NCBI RefSeq assembly: GCF_004134945.1 | Contig: NZ_SBAP01000009.1 | Span: forward strand, 1 to 64,000 | Reading direction: 5' to 3' | Length of the DNA stretch: 64,000 nt | Source: Fusobacterium_C necrophorum_A | Lineage (GTDB): Bacteria; Fusobacteriota; Fusobacteriia; Fusobacteriales; Fusobacteriaceae | Shown: positions 35,166-43,084 of the stretch, piece by piece | Layout: each line of letters opens with the position of its first letter | Position numbering within the stretch: position 1 is the stretch's first letter | Translations under genes and position numbers: made by a program | The notes under the pieces: model-generated | The model's input: only the letters and a program-made list of their open reading frames with translations | Told to the model about the DNA's origin: nothing | Database searches by the model: none

Positions 35166-35242
35166 CGGAATATAGCGCAGTCCGGTAGCGCATCTGCCTT
35201 GGGAGCAGAGGGCCGCAAGTTCGAATCTTGCTATTCCGACCA
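35166..35242 (+). tRNA. tRNA-Pro (TGG)
   Basis: Cloverleaf with acceptor CGGAATA/TATTCCG, anticodon loop CTTGGGA, discriminator A and encoded CCA. First gene of array 1. Confidence 0.95.
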
Positions 35243-35247
35243 TTTTT

Positions 35248-35323
<76 letters not shown>

Positions 35324-35330
35324 AAAATAT

Positions 35331-35407
35331 GGTGATCGTAGTTCAGTTGGTAGAGCGCCAGTTTGTGGCACTGGTTGTCGCGGGTTCAAATCCCGTCGAT
35401 CACCCCA
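35331..35407 (+). tRNA. tRNA-His (GTG)
   Basis: Acceptor GTGATCG/CGATCAC with the extra 5' G (35331) opposite C73, the identity mark of tRNA-His; anticodon loop TTGTGGC; encoded CCA. Confidence 0.95.
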
Positions 35408-35414
35408 TATATTA

Positions 35415-35490
35415 GCGTCATTAGCTCAGATGGTAGAGCACACGACTTTTAATCGTGTTGTCACAAGTTCAAATCTTGTATGACGCACCA
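35415..35490 (+). tRNA. tRNA-Lys (TTT), copy 1
   Basis: Acceptor GCGTCAT/ATGACGC, anticodon loop CTTTTAA, discriminator A, encoded CCA. Identical to the tRNA-Lys at 40132. Confidence 0.95.
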
Positions 35491-35497
35491 CTAACGT

Positions 35498-35581
35498 GCG
35501 AGGATGGCGGAATTGGCAGACGCACTAGACTTAGGATCTAGCGCCTTCGGCGTGAGAGTTCAAGTCTCTCTCTTCGCACCA
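35498..35581 (+). tRNA. tRNA-Leu (TAG)
   Basis: Acceptor GCGAGGA/TCTTCGC (one G-T pair), anticodon loop CTTAGGA, long variable arm (GCGCCTTCGGCGT) typical of class II tRNA, encoded CCA. Confidence 0.95.
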
Positions 35582-35593
35582 TTTTTAAGAATT

Positions 35594-35620
35594 AGAGTAA
35601 GGAAGCTTACTCTTTTTTTT
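35594..35620 (+). terminator. Terminator of tRNA array 1
   Basis: AGAGTAAG / CTTACTCT with GAAG loop and a run of eight T. Confidence 0.85.
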
Positions 35621-35632
35621 ATATATGAAATA

Positions 35633-35641
35633 TGATATAAT
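35633..35641 (+). promoter_or_regulatory. Extended -10 promoter before the Smr-domain gene
   Basis: TGATATAAT, 30 bases before the ATG; no clear -35. Confidence 0.45.
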
Positions 35642-35671
35642 CAAAAATAGATAAAATTCTTGGAGAAAACA

Positions 35672-35956
35672 ATGTATAAGGAAATTGACTTACATGGAAT
35701 GAATTATGAAGATGCTTTGCGGATTTTCATACAAAAATACAATGAAATGATAAGAAGAAAAGAAAAAAAAGAAATTTGTATCATTCACGGATATGGATCA
35801 AAAAGATTGGATAGTTCTGCCGTTTTACGAGAAAATCTGCGGAAATTTTTGGCAAGACAAAAGGGAAAACTACGCTATCGAGTCGATTTGAATCCGGGAG
35901 TTACCTATGTGATGCCAATCGTACTGTTAGAAGAGAGGGGTAAACGAAAAAAATGA
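35672..35956 (+). CDS. Small Smr-domain protein
   Basis: 94 residues consisting of one Smr domain (related to the MutS2 C-terminus, a DNA/RNA-binding or nicking module): IDLHGMNYEDAL at the start, IIHGYGSKRL in the middle and the Pro/Gly loop LNPGVTYV. ATG 35672 is chosen because TGGAG lies before it, whereas TTG 35660 would overlap that site. The stop overlaps the next gene by four bases. Function in the cell unknown. Confidence 0.82.
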   Translation: MYKEIDLHGMNYEDALRIFIQKYNEMIRRKEKKEICIIHGYGSKRLDSSAVLRENLRKFLARQKGKLRYRVDLNPGVTYVMPIVLLEERGKRKK

Positions 35957-36765
35957 CAAAATTTGTGACAAGAAATTTTCAAAAAAAAGATACGATTTTA
36001 GAGATTGGAGGACATAAAATAGGAGGAGGACATTTTCTCCTGATTGCAGGACCTTGCTCTGTTGAGAATAAAGAAATGGTATTTTCCATTGCCAAAAAAG
36101 TAAAGGAATGCGGAGGAGCTGTATTGCGTGGAGGAGCTTATAAACCCAGAACTTCTCCTTATGATTTTCAAGGTTTAGGGGAGGAAGGGTTACGATACTT
36201 GCGGGAGGCTGCCGATGAATACGGATTGCTGGTGGTAACGGAAGTCATGAGCACCGAGGATTTGGAATTGATAGAAGGCTATGCGGATATTCTTCAAGTT
36301 GGTGCCAGAAATATGCAAAATTACAGTTTATTAAAAAAATTAGGAGCTTCCAAGAAGCCTATTTTGCTGAAACGGGGTTTGGCAGCGAAAATTGAAGAAT
36401 TACTGATGGCGGCTGAATATATTTTTGCCTACGGGAATCCCAATATTATTCTTTGTGAACGAGGGATTCGTACTTTTGAGACCATGACCCGAAATACAGT
36501 GGACATCAATGCCATCCCTTTGTTAAAGGAAGTGACACATTTGCCGGTTCTCATTGATGCGAGTCACGGCACCGGAAAAAGAAGCTTGGTAAGTCCTGTG
36601 ACTTTGGCTGCCGTTGTGGCGGGAGCGGATGGAGCTATGGTAGAAATTCATGAACATCCGTCTTGTGCTTTGTCTGACGGAGCCCAATCCTTAGATTTTG
36701 AAATGTTTGATATTTTAGTGCAGAATTTGAAAAAAATACTCGCTGTGAGAGAGGAACTTCTATGA
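35953..36765 (+). CDS. aroF: 3-deoxy-7-phosphoheptulonate synthase (DAHP synthase)
   Basis: First enzyme of the shikimate pathway, joining phosphoenolpyruvate and erythrose 4-phosphate. 270 residues of the short AroA-beta type: LIAGPCSVEN, GGAYKPRTSPYDFQG, LKRGLAAKIEE, LCERGIRTFE, NTVDINAIPLLKE, IDASHGTGKRSLV and MVEIHEHP. It lacks the N-terminal regulatory or chorismate mutase domains found in some relatives, so no built-in feedback site is evident. It overlaps the Smr gene and the PgeF-type gene by four bases each (ATGA), a three-gene operon without other aro genes nearby. Confidence 0.93.
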   Translation: MTKFVTRNFQKKDTILEIGGHKIGGGHFLLIAGPCSVENKEMVFSIAKKVKECGGAVLRGGAYKPRTSPYDFQGLGEEGLRYLREAADEYGLLVVTEVMSTEDLELIEGYADILQVGARNMQNYSLLKKLGASKKPILLKRGLAAKIEELLMAAEYIFAYGNPNIILCERGIRTFETMTRNTVDINAIPLLKEVTHLPVLIDASHGTGKRSLVSPVTLAAVVAGADGAMVEIHEHPSCALSDGAQSLDFEMFDILVQNLKKILAVREELL

Positions 36766-37478
36766 TTGTGGAATATAAAAACAGGACAGAATTCTTAGCG
36801 TGGAAAGCTTTTGGCATTCGAGTGATTTATACGAAAAAAGAATTGGGAAATGTTATGGAAATGCCTTTGTCTCTTTTGGAGAAAGAATTAAATCTGCCCC
36901 CTAAGAGAATAATAACCGGAAAACAAAGCCATAGTGATCATATTGCCATAATCCGGGAAAAAGAAATTTTCTATTTTCAAGATAATGATGGATTTATTAC
37001 AGATAGAAAAGATATTATCCTCTATACGAAATATGCAGATTGTATGCCTGTCTTTTTATTGGATACTAGAAATATGGTGATTTCTGTTGTACATTCCGGT
37101 TGGAAGGGAAGTTTTCAAAAGATTACCTGCAAAGCGGTAGAAAAAATGTGTCGGTATTATAATACCGAGACGAAAGACATAGAGGTATTGTTCGGAGTGG
37201 GAATTTCTCCTAAACATTACGAAGTTGAAAAGGAATTTTTGGAGCAATTTCAAAGAGTTTTTTCTTCCGAAACGATTTGGAAAAGTTTTCAAAAAGAGGG
37301 GAATAAATATTACTACGATAATCAAGAGTTTATCAGTCAAAGTTTGTTGGAAGCGGGAGTAAGACCTGAAAATATATTTCGGAATACTCTTTGTACTTTT
37401 GAAGGAGATTACCATTCTTATCGAAGAGATAGAGAAGAAGCCGGAAGAAATGGAGCATTTATATATTTTGAAAAATAA
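36762..37478 (+). CDS. PgeF/YfiH-type multicopper-fold (DUF152) protein
   Basis: 238-residue member of the laccase-domain family, of which E. coli PgeF edits peptidoglycan precursors and others act as purine nucleoside phosphorylase/deaminase. Motifs: TKYADCMPVFLLD, VVHSGWKGSFQKI, GVGISPKHYEVE and CTFEGDYHSYRRD. In the usual IGPCCYEV motif the cysteine ligand position reads Lys-His here, a departure in the metal site. It begins within the aroF stop codon and is closed by a strong hairpin. Confidence 0.82.
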   Translation: MIVEYKNRTEFLAWKAFGIRVIYTKKELGNVMEMPLSLLEKELNLPPKRIITGKQSHSDHIAIIREKEIFYFQDNDGFITDRKDIILYTKYADCMPVFLLDTRNMVISVVHSGWKGSFQKITCKAVEKMCRYYNTETKDIEVLFGVGISPKHYEVEKEFLEQFQRVFSSETIWKSFQKEGNKYYYDNQEFISQSLLEAGVRPENIFRNTLCTFEGDYHSYRRDREEAGRNGAFIYFEK

Positions 37479-37481
37479 AAG

Positions 37482-37514
37482 AGCTGTCTCAAAAGGCTTC
37501 CTTTTGAGACAGCT
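37482..37514. terminator. Bidirectional terminator between PgeF-type and Nudix genes
   Basis: Perfect 15-bp stem AGCTGTCTCAAAAGG / CCTTTTGAGACAGCT with a three-base loop, flanked by A-rich and TTCTT sequence. Serves converging genes. Confidence 0.88.
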
Positions 37515-37517
37515 TTC

Positions 37518-38057
37518 TTAAGATCTAAGAGATTTCCATAAGAGGAAACAAAAAACAGTTTTTAAATCGCAGCTGATGTCAGGCACATGATTGGAAAAAA
37601 TTTCGTCTATTGAAAACCAAGTTCCTACCAATTCTTCTCCTTTATCCAAGCGTAAGGCTTGAGGAGAAATAGTATCTGAACGCAGTTGAAATACATAAAA
37701 ATAGAGAGCTTCCTCTGTATAGCCCGGAGAGACGAGCAATGGTTTCTGTGATTCATAGAGCACTTTATAATCGCTTCTACGATAACCGGTTTCTTCTTCA
37801 ATTTCTCGGAAGCATGCAAGTTTGGGCTCTTCTTTTTCTTCTATCAGCCCGGCAGGAATTTCATAGATTTCTTTTCCGGCTCCCGGACGATATTGTTTTA
37901 CTAAAAATACTTTGCTGGCATCTTCATTTAGAAGCAAAGCGGCAACGGCATTTTGTTTGATTAAAAATTCCAATTGCATTTCATTGTTTGGGTGTTTTTC
38001 AATAGCAGGTTTCAAAAATCGCAATTCTTTTGTTTTAATTTCTGTGACTTTTCTCAT
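37518..38057 (-). CDS. Nudix hydrolase (ADP-ribose pyrophosphatase-like)
   Basis: 179 residues with a complete Nudix box: GLIEEKEEPKLACFREIEEETGY (given by its elements G, E, REIEEETG around residues 74-96). FLVKQYRPGAGKEIYEIPAG before the box, seen as VKQYRPGAGKEIYEIPAG, is characteristic of the ADP-ribose pyrophosphatase group. It starts inside the 3' end of the upstream DUF1576 gene (23-base overlap), so the two are co-transcribed. Confidence 0.88.
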   Translation of the reverse strand: MRKVTEIKTKELRFLKPAIEKHPNNEMQLEFLIKQNAVAALLLNEDASKVFLVKQYRPGAGKEIYEIPAGLIEEKEEPKLACFREIEEETGYRRSDYKVLYESQKPLLVSPGYTEEALYFYVFQLRSDTISPQALRLDKGEELVGTWFSIDEIFSNHVPDISCDLKTVFCFLLWKSLRS

Positions 38058-39390
38058 GACCTTCTCCCTCTTTTATTTTTTCTTCAAAATGACGATTGAT
38101 AGTTTGGATATAGACCTTATGTCGTTTTAATAAGTTTAACTTGCTCTTTGCTTTTTGTTCGGAAAGCATATTCATAATAGGAAGCAGAACACTTGCTACA
38201 ATTCCACAGGAGAAACCATTGTTATATAAGTTCAATCCTCCATGAATAATTCCAATACTTTGCACAACCGATAGATGCAACCAACCGGCTAGCACTCCCC
38301 AAAGGATTCCATAGACTCCGGCGATAGGAGCCAAAGCCGTTCCAAACAATCCAGATAGACAAACGCCGAAAATAGGAGTATTACTACCATAACTTGCCAA
38401 GTGAACTCCCAATAAAATAGGAAAAGTATTCAAAGGTGTTTTTCCATAGGCGGCAAAGCCGACCACTGTAAATATCCCTGCTAGAATAGGACCGTTCAAG
38501 CTTTGCCCCTCTAAAAATAAAAATCCCATGCAAAAAAATCCCATGACTCCCATATTGATAAAGCTGAGTCCGTAGCCATATTTTTTCATAAAATCCGTAT
38601 GGAAGCCGGAATCTCTTATCAATTTTCCATATTGTTTAATATGTACATCCTTTATCAAAAGACCGATGATGATGAGAGAAACAAAGAGAATGGAACAAAG
38701 GAGCATTAAAAAGAAATGATGTTCCGTGGAAACTAAATATTGCGGTTTGATAGGAACATCATATAGTTTCAACACGGAAGCAATACAAGCACCCAGGATT
38801 CCTCCTGTAAATCCTAAGTTATACAAGTTGAATCCCTCGTGAAAGTGATACATTTTTTTTGCTAGAGGGCAGATCACAAATCCGATGGCAATTCCCAAAA
38901 TAATAGCTCCCACATAAGAAGACTCGGAAGAACCCACTTGGAAAGCAATTTCGCTTACAAAGGGAGCCAAGGCACTGGAGAAGGCAATCGGAACGAAATT
39001 ATCTGCCAATTCCTCATGAACATAGATACAATAAAAAATACCTCCGATATAAAAAGGTAAAATATTAAGAATATTTTTTCCAAAAAAGGAAAAACCGAAT
39101 ACCGTTAAAAGACAAGCAACGACAATTCCCGTAATTTTTATCCTCAAAATACGAATGAGCACAAAGTTGAAAATAAAAATCAACAGAGCATTCATAAAAG
39201 CAGCACCGATTCCTCCTACCAAGATAAAGTCTGTAATCAAGATAGCAGGGGAGGTAATGATATGAGCCAGACCTATTAAAATATTTTCTTTTTTTTGTAT
39301 GACATAACATGTCAAAAATGTTAAAATGAAACAGGACAGTAAAGTACTGATCCATTTGATCACTCTTAATCGATGATGAAACCTATGCAT
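38035..39390 (-). CDS. DUF1576 polytopic membrane protein
   Basis: 451 residues with about ten to twelve hydrophobic segments. It has two similar halves: FHEGFNLYNLGFTGGILGA in the first and IIHGGLNLYNNGFSCGIVA in the second, suggesting an inverted or tandem transporter-like repeat. This matches the DUF1576 family, whose function is not known to me. A GGAG sequence precedes the start codon. Downstream it overlaps the Nudix gene. Confidence 0.78.
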   Translation of the reverse strand: MHRFHHRLRVIKWISTLLSCFILTFLTCYVIQKKENILIGLAHIITSPAILITDFILVGGIGAAFMNALLIFIFNFVLIRILRIKITGIVVACLLTVFGFSFFGKNILNILPFYIGGIFYCIYVHEELADNFVPIAFSSALAPFVSEIAFQVGSSESSYVGAIILGIAIGFVICPLAKKMYHFHEGFNLYNLGFTGGILGACIASVLKLYDVPIKPQYLVSTEHHFFLMLLCSILFVSLIIIGLLIKDVHIKQYGKLIRDSGFHTDFMKKYGYGLSFINMGVMGFFCMGFLFLEGQSLNGPILAGIFTVVGFAAYGKTPLNTFPILLGVHLASYGSNTPIFGVCLSGLFGTALAPIAGVYGILWGVLAGWLHLSVVQSIGIIHGGLNLYNNGFSCGIVASVLLPIMNMLSEQKAKSKLNLLKRHKVYIQTINRHFEEKIKEGEGHEKSHRN

Positions 39391-39481
39391 AGAATTGTAA
39401 TCTCCTTTCCTAAAAAATGGTATATTTTTTTTATTATACTATATTTTAGGGTAAAAGAAAACAAAAATAGAGAGGAAGAAT

Positions 39482-39796
39482 ATGAAATATTATGTTTATT
39501 TTTTACGCTGTGAAGATGATAGCATTTATATTGGAATCAGTAAGAATGTAGAAAAAAGATTTCAAGAACATTTGGAAAAAAGAGGAGCAAAATATACAAA
39601 ATCCCATCCTGTCAGCAAAATATTGTTCAGTATGACTTGTGAAAGTAAATCGGAAGCTCTCAAACTCGAATATTTTTTCAAAACTTGGAGTAAAAAGCAA
39701 AAAGAGGAATTTTTACAGAAAGCCAGTGAGGAGTGGGGGAGATTTTTGTATCAAAGAAAAAAATGGGAAGAGAAGAAAGGAAAGAAAAAAATATAA
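39482..39796 (+). CDS. GIY-YIG domain protein (UPF0213/YhbQ-like)
   Basis: 104 residues, a single GIY-YIG nuclease-fold domain: YYVYFLRCEDDSIYIGISKNVEKR with the Tyr pair near residues 3-17 and Arg27, and a Glu in LEYFFKTWSK. This is the small stand-alone YhbQ/UPF0213 type, suspected in DNA repair or degradation. AGAGAGGAAG precedes ATG. Lys-rich tail of about 15 residues. Confidence 0.87.
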   Translation: MKYYVYFLRCEDDSIYIGISKNVEKRFQEHLEKRGAKYTKSHPVSKILFSMTCESKSEALKLEYFFKTWSKKQKEEFLQKASEEWGRFLYQRKKWEEKKGKKKI

Positions 39797-39804
39797 AAAA
39801 AGAA

Positions 39805-39833
39805 TTGACAGATTCTCTATTTTATGATATTAT
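39805..39833 (+). promoter_or_regulatory. Strong promoter of tRNA array 2
   Basis: TTGACA (39805-39810), 17-base spacer, TATTAT (39828-39833) with an additional TG at the extended -10 position; first tRNA 35 bases downstream. It overlaps the end of the GIY-YIG gene region. Confidence 0.78.
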
Positions 39834-39868
39834 CATAAATGTCCTTGATAGAAGGAGAATGCAGGACT

Positions 39869-39956
39869 GCCTGGATGGCGGAATAGGTAGACGCACGGGA
39901 CTTAAAATCCCGTGGTACTTAGTACCGTGCCGGTTCGATTCCGGCTCTAGGCACCA
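39869..39956 (+). tRNA. tRNA-Leu (TAA)
   Basis: Acceptor GCCTGGA/TCTAGGC, anticodon loop CTTAAAA, long variable arm (GGTACTTAGTACC), encoded CCA. First of eleven tRNAs in array 2. Confidence 0.95.
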
Positions 39957-39964
39957 TTTTTTAA

Positions 39965-40041
<77 letters not shown>

Positions 40042-40052
40042 AAGAGAGTAAT

Positions 40053-40128
<76 letters not shown>

Positions 40129-40131
40129 TAT

Positions 40132-40207
40132 GCGTCATTAGCTCAGATGGTAGAGCACACGACTTTTAATCGTGTTGTCACAAGTTCAAATCTTGTATGA
40201 CGCACCA
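40132..40207 (+). tRNA. tRNA-Lys (TTT), copy 2
   Basis: Same 76 bases as the tRNA-Lys in array 1; anticodon loop CTTTTAA. Confidence 0.95.
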
Positions 40208-40216
40208 CTTCATTAT

Positions 40217-40293
<77 letters not shown>

Positions 40294-40311
40294 TTTTTTT
40301 TTGAAAGAGCT

Positions 40312-40388
40312 GGATCCATAGCTCAGTTGGTTAGAGCACTCGGCTCATAACCGAGTGGTCGCTGGTTCGATTCCAGCTGGATCCACCA
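40312..40388 (+). tRNA. tRNA with CAT anticodon (elongator Met or Ile2)
   Basis: Acceptor GGATCCA/TGGATCC fully paired, so not the initiator. Anticodon loop CTCATAA. Sequence alone does not settle whether C34 is modified to lysidine (isoleucine) or the tRNA is elongator methionine; the body resembles Ile2 slightly more. Confidence 0.9.
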
Positions 40389-40409
40389 TCATATTTTTGA
40401 TGAAAATTT

Positions 40410-40484
40410 GCCCCGTTCGTTCAGTGGTTAGGACATCAGATTTTCACTCTGGAAACAGGGGTTCAATTCCCCTACGGGGTACCA
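40410..40484 (+). tRNA. tRNA-Glu (TTC)
   Basis: Acceptor GCCCCGT/ACGGGGT (terminal G-T pair), anticodon loop TTTTCAC, encoded ACCA end. Confidence 0.93.
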
Positions 40485-40485
40485 T

Positions 40486-40569
40486 GGAAGGTTATCCTAA
40501 TTGGTAAGGAATCGGTCTTGAAAACCGACGTCGTAAGACTTTAGAGTTCGAGTCTCTAACCTTCCGCCA
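40486..40569 (+). tRNA. tRNA-Ser (TGA)
   Basis: Acceptor GGAAGGT/ACCTTCC, anticodon loop CTTGAAA, variable arm with GTC/GAC stem, discriminator G, encoded CCA. Only one base separates it from tRNA-Glu. Confidence 0.93.
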
Positions 40570-40583
40570 GCTTTACTTTTGTT

Positions 40584-40659
40584 GCCCAGATAGCTCAGTC
40601 GGTAGAGCAGGGGACTGAAAATCCCCGTGTCGGTGGTTCGATTCCGCCTCTGGGCACCA
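40584..40659 (+). tRNA. tRNA-Phe (GAA)
   Basis: Acceptor GCCCAGA/TCTGGGC, anticodon loop CTGAAAA, discriminator A, encoded CCA. Confidence 0.95.
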
Positions 40660-40670
40660 TATTTAAAAAT

Positions 40671-40746
40671 GGTCGCATAGCTCAGTTGGGAGAGCATCTG
40701 CCTTACAAGCAGAGGGTCATAGGTTCGAGTCCTATTGCGACCACCA
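40671..40746 (+). tRNA. tRNA-Val (TAC)
   Basis: Acceptor GGTCGCA/TGCGACC, anticodon loop CTTACAA, discriminator A, encoded CCA. Confidence 0.95.
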
Positions 40747-40752
40747 TATAAT

Positions 40753-40830
40753 GGGGGTGTAGCTCAGTTTGGTTAGAGCGCCTGCCTGTCACGCAGGAGG
40801 TCGCGAGTTCGAGCCTCGTCACTCCCGCCA
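40753..40830 (+). tRNA. tRNA-Asp (GTC)
   Basis: Acceptor GGGGGTG/CACTCCC with one G-T pair, anticodon loop CTGTCAC, discriminator G, encoded CCA. Last of array 2. Confidence 0.95.
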
Positions 40831-40843
40831 TATTTTAGAACAG

Positions 40844-40872
40844 AAAGTTGTCGGTAAGAGACGACTTTTTTT
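40844..40872 (+). terminator. Terminator of tRNA array 2
   Basis: AAGTTGTC (40845-40852) pairs with GACGACTT (40860-40867), one G-T pair, followed by seven T. Confidence 0.8.
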
Positions 40873-40878
40873 ATTTTC

Positions 40879-40906
40879 TTGATTTTTTATAGAAAAGAAG
40901 TATAAT
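40879..40906 (+). promoter_or_regulatory. Promoter of the glycine-zipper lipoprotein gene
   Basis: TTGATT (40879-40884), 16-base spacer, TATAAT (40901-40906), 38 bases before the ATG. Confidence 0.6.
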
Positions 40907-40944
40907 AAAAATAATATAAGTGTAAGTAGAAGGAGGTTTTAAAG

Positions 40945-41148
40945 ATGAAAAGAATGCTATTGGTTGTTTTAGTGTTGGTTGGAATATTTGCCGGATGTAC
41001 TCATACTGAAAAAACTGCAACAGGAGGAGCTGTTGTGGGAGCTGCTGTAGGAGCTCTATTGGGAAATGATGCAAGATCCACTGCAATTGGAGCAGGAATA
41101 GGAGGAGCCTTAGGAGCGGGAGCAGGAGAAATGACCAAAAATAAATAG
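40945..41148 (+). CDS. Small glycine-zipper lipoprotein
   Basis: 67 residues. Signal peptide with lipobox FAGC (Cys18), then a glycine zipper of about 40 residues (GGAVVGAAVGALLG, GAGIGGALGAGAG). The arrangement repeats the first third of the OmpA-like lipoprotein near 33 kb, but without the OmpA domain. Outer-membrane or cell-envelope stabilising roles are known for similar proteins such as OsmB and Pcp-type lipoproteins. GGAGG precedes ATG; own promoter and own terminator. Confidence 0.82.
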   Translation: MKRMLLVVLVLVGIFAGCTHTEKTATGGAVVGAAVGALLGNDARSTAIGAGIGGALGAGAGEMTKNK

Positions 41149-41179
41149 AGAATTTATAGGCAATCGTATGGATTTTATA

Positions 41180-41212
41180 CGAGGTATCTTTCACGAGATA
41201 CCTCGTTTTTTG
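41180..41212 (+). terminator. Terminator after the glycine-zipper lipoprotein gene
   Basis: CGAGGTATCT (41180-41189) pairs perfectly with AGATACCTCG (41196-41205), then TTTTTT. Confidence 0.88.
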
Positions 41213-41297
41213 TATTATGAATTTTCAGAAAATTGTATGCTTGGAGAAAATATAAGAAGCTATTTTTAGATTGGAAAGAGGAGAAGAAATGTTTTTA

Positions 41298-41326
41298 TTG
41301 TTAGGATTTTTAAAATAAGTTATAAT
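41298..41326 (+). promoter_or_regulatory. Promoter of the nucleoside salvage cluster
   Basis: TTGTTA (41298-41303), 17-base spacer, TATAAT (41321-41326). About 107 bases of leader precede udp. The rest of the 41213-41433 gap shows nothing I can name. Confidence 0.5.
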
Positions 41327-41433
41327 AAAAATAATATAAAAATAATAACATCTCAACGAAGTGTATGCTATATTAAAAAAGACGAGTAAATAAACAAGGA
41401 TATAATTTCTTATCCAAAATGGGAGGTCAAAAA

Positions 41434-42204
41434 ATGAAGTATGCGGAAGAAGGAGTACAATATCATATCGGTTTAAGAAATGGAGATGTAGGAGAATATG
41501 TTATTTTACCGGGAGATCCTAAGCGTTGTGCTAAAATTGCCAAGTATTTTGATGATGCGACATTGATAGCTGATAATAGAGAGTATGTCACATATACAGG
41601 ATACTTGGACGGAATCAAGGTCAGTGTTACTTCTACGGGAATTGGAGGGCCTTCTGCCGCTATTGCTATCGAAGAGTTGGTAAAATGCGGTGCAAAAACT
41701 TTTTTAAGAGTGGGTACCTGCGGTGGAATGCAAAAGGAAATTATGGGAGGAGACATTGTGATTGCTACGGGAGCGATTCGAATGGAAGGAACCAGTAAGG
41801 AATATGCTCCGATTGAATATCCGGCTGTAGCGGATTTGGAAGTTACAAATGCTTTAGTAGAAGCGGCAAAGCAGCTGAAGGAGAAGTATCATGTAGGGGT
41901 AGTACAATGTAAAGACGCTTTTTATGGACAACATGAGCCATCTACAAAACCTGTGAGCTATGAGTTGGAAAATAAGTGGGAAGCTTGGATTCGAATGGGA
42001 TGTAAAGCTTCGGAAATGGAATCCGCCGCTTTATTTATTGTCGGGAATTATTTAAAGGTTCGAGTCGGGTCTTGTTTTTTAGTTGTGGCGAACCAGGAAA
42101 GGGAAAAACTCGGACTGGAAAATCCCGTGATTCATGATACGGAAGCGGCAATTAAATTGACAGTACAGGCAATCAGGAATCTAATAAAGAAAGACCGAAA
42201 GTAA
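41434..42204 (+). CDS. udp: Uridine phosphorylase
   Basis: Splits uridine and deoxyuridine with phosphate into uracil and (deoxy)ribose 1-phosphate. 256 residues from ATG 41434, with GGGAGG seven bases upstream. PNP/UDP family type I motifs: VILPGDPKRC (phosphate binding), STGIGGPSAAIAIEEL, FLRVGTCGGMQ and CKASEMESAALF (ribose binding, Glu-Met-Glu). The AFYGQHEPS segment fits uridine phosphorylase rather than DeoD. It heads a salvage cluster with cdd and deoC. Confidence 0.9.
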   Translation: MKYAEEGVQYHIGLRNGDVGEYVILPGDPKRCAKIAKYFDDATLIADNREYVTYTGYLDGIKVSVTSTGIGGPSAAIAIEELVKCGAKTFLRVGTCGGMQKEIMGGDIVIATGAIRMEGTSKEYAPIEYPAVADLEVTNALVEAAKQLKEKYHVGVVQCKDAFYGQHEPSTKPVSYELENKWEAWIRMGCKASEMESAALFIVGNYLKVRVGSCFLVVANQEREKLGLENPVIHDTEAAIKLTVQAIRNLIKKDRK

Positions 42205-42238
42205 AAAAATAGTGAAGATAGTTTTAGGAGGAAGAGAA

Positions 42239-43084
42239 ATGAAGATTAGAAACAGTATATTATCGACATTTATGAAAATTTTTTTATTAGGGACAAGTTT
42301 TTTTATAACAGCTTGCCGGACAGTACCGACAAAAGCGGTACAGGAAAAAACTATTTGTATTTCTTATCATGAACTTCGTTCACAGCAAAATATGTTAGCT
42401 ACAAACTGGTATCAAACAGCCGGGGAAGCGAAAGCTTTATATATCCAGGGATATAATATCGCAAAAGAAAGGCTGCTAAAACATTTGAAGACTCCCAGCA
42501 AAAAACCGTATTCAATTGTTTTAGATTTAGATGAGACGGTAATTGATAACAGTCCTTATTCGGCGGAGAATATTTTACAAGGAAGGGCATATGAGCCAAG
42601 TACATGGGATGAATGGGTGAAGAAAATGGAGGCAAAGGCTGTTCCGGGAGCAAAGGAGTTTTTGGAATTTGCTGATAAAAATAAAGTGGAAATTTATTAT
42701 ATTTCCGATAGAACGGAAGAACAACTGGATGCAACTATTATGAATTTGGAAAAAATCGGGATACCTGTTCAAGGAAGAGATCATGTTTTGTTGAAAAATG
42801 CTCAGGATAAGTCAGGAAAAGTGAATCGAAGAGAATATGTAAAAAATCATACCAATCTTATTATGCTATTCGGAGATAACTTATCTGATTTTGATGAATT
42901 TTCAAAAAAATCAGTAGAGGCTCGAAATCGTAAAGTGGAGGAACTTGCAGAGGAATTCGGAAGTCGTTTTATTCTGTTTCCAAACCCAATGTATGGAGCT
43001 TTTGAAAGTGCAATCTACAAGGGAACATTTGGAGATGCTGAAGAGCAGATACAATATCGAAAAGAAGCATTACAGCTTTGGTAA
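42239..43084 (+). CDS. e(P4)-family lipoprotein acid phosphatase / 5'-nucleotidase
   Basis: Surface or outer-membrane lipoprotein that dephosphorylates nucleotides outside the cytoplasm so that nucleosides can be imported. 281 residues from ATG 42239 behind AGGAGG. Lipobox FITAC (Cys near residue 24); class C HAD motifs VLDLDETVIDNSPY (about 91-104), WDEWVKK, ISDRTEEQL and MLFGDNLSDFDEF. The intact C-terminus (RKEALQLW) is followed immediately by the remnant of another gene. Its role fits the surrounding nucleoside genes. Confidence 0.9.
   Translation: MKIRNSILSTFMKIFLLGTSFFITACRTVPTKAVQEKTICISYHELRSQQNMLATNWYQTAGEAKALYIQGYNIAKERLLKHLKTPSKKPYSIVLDLDETVIDNSPYSAENILQGRAYEPSTWDEWVKKMEAKAVPGAKEFLEFADKNKVEIYYISDRTEEQLDATIMNLEKIGIPVQGRDHVLLKNAQDKSGKVNRREYVKNHTNLIMLFGDNLSDFDEFSKKSVEARNRKVEELAEEFGSRFILFPNPMYGAFESAIYKGTFGDAEEQIQYRKEALQLW

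Noticed and set aside
40497..40697. Minus-strand frame with an RRNRTTDTGIFSPLLYRLSY-type sequence over tRNA genes
   Set aside because: This is the well-known false protein produced by the antisense of tRNA-Phe and neighbours.
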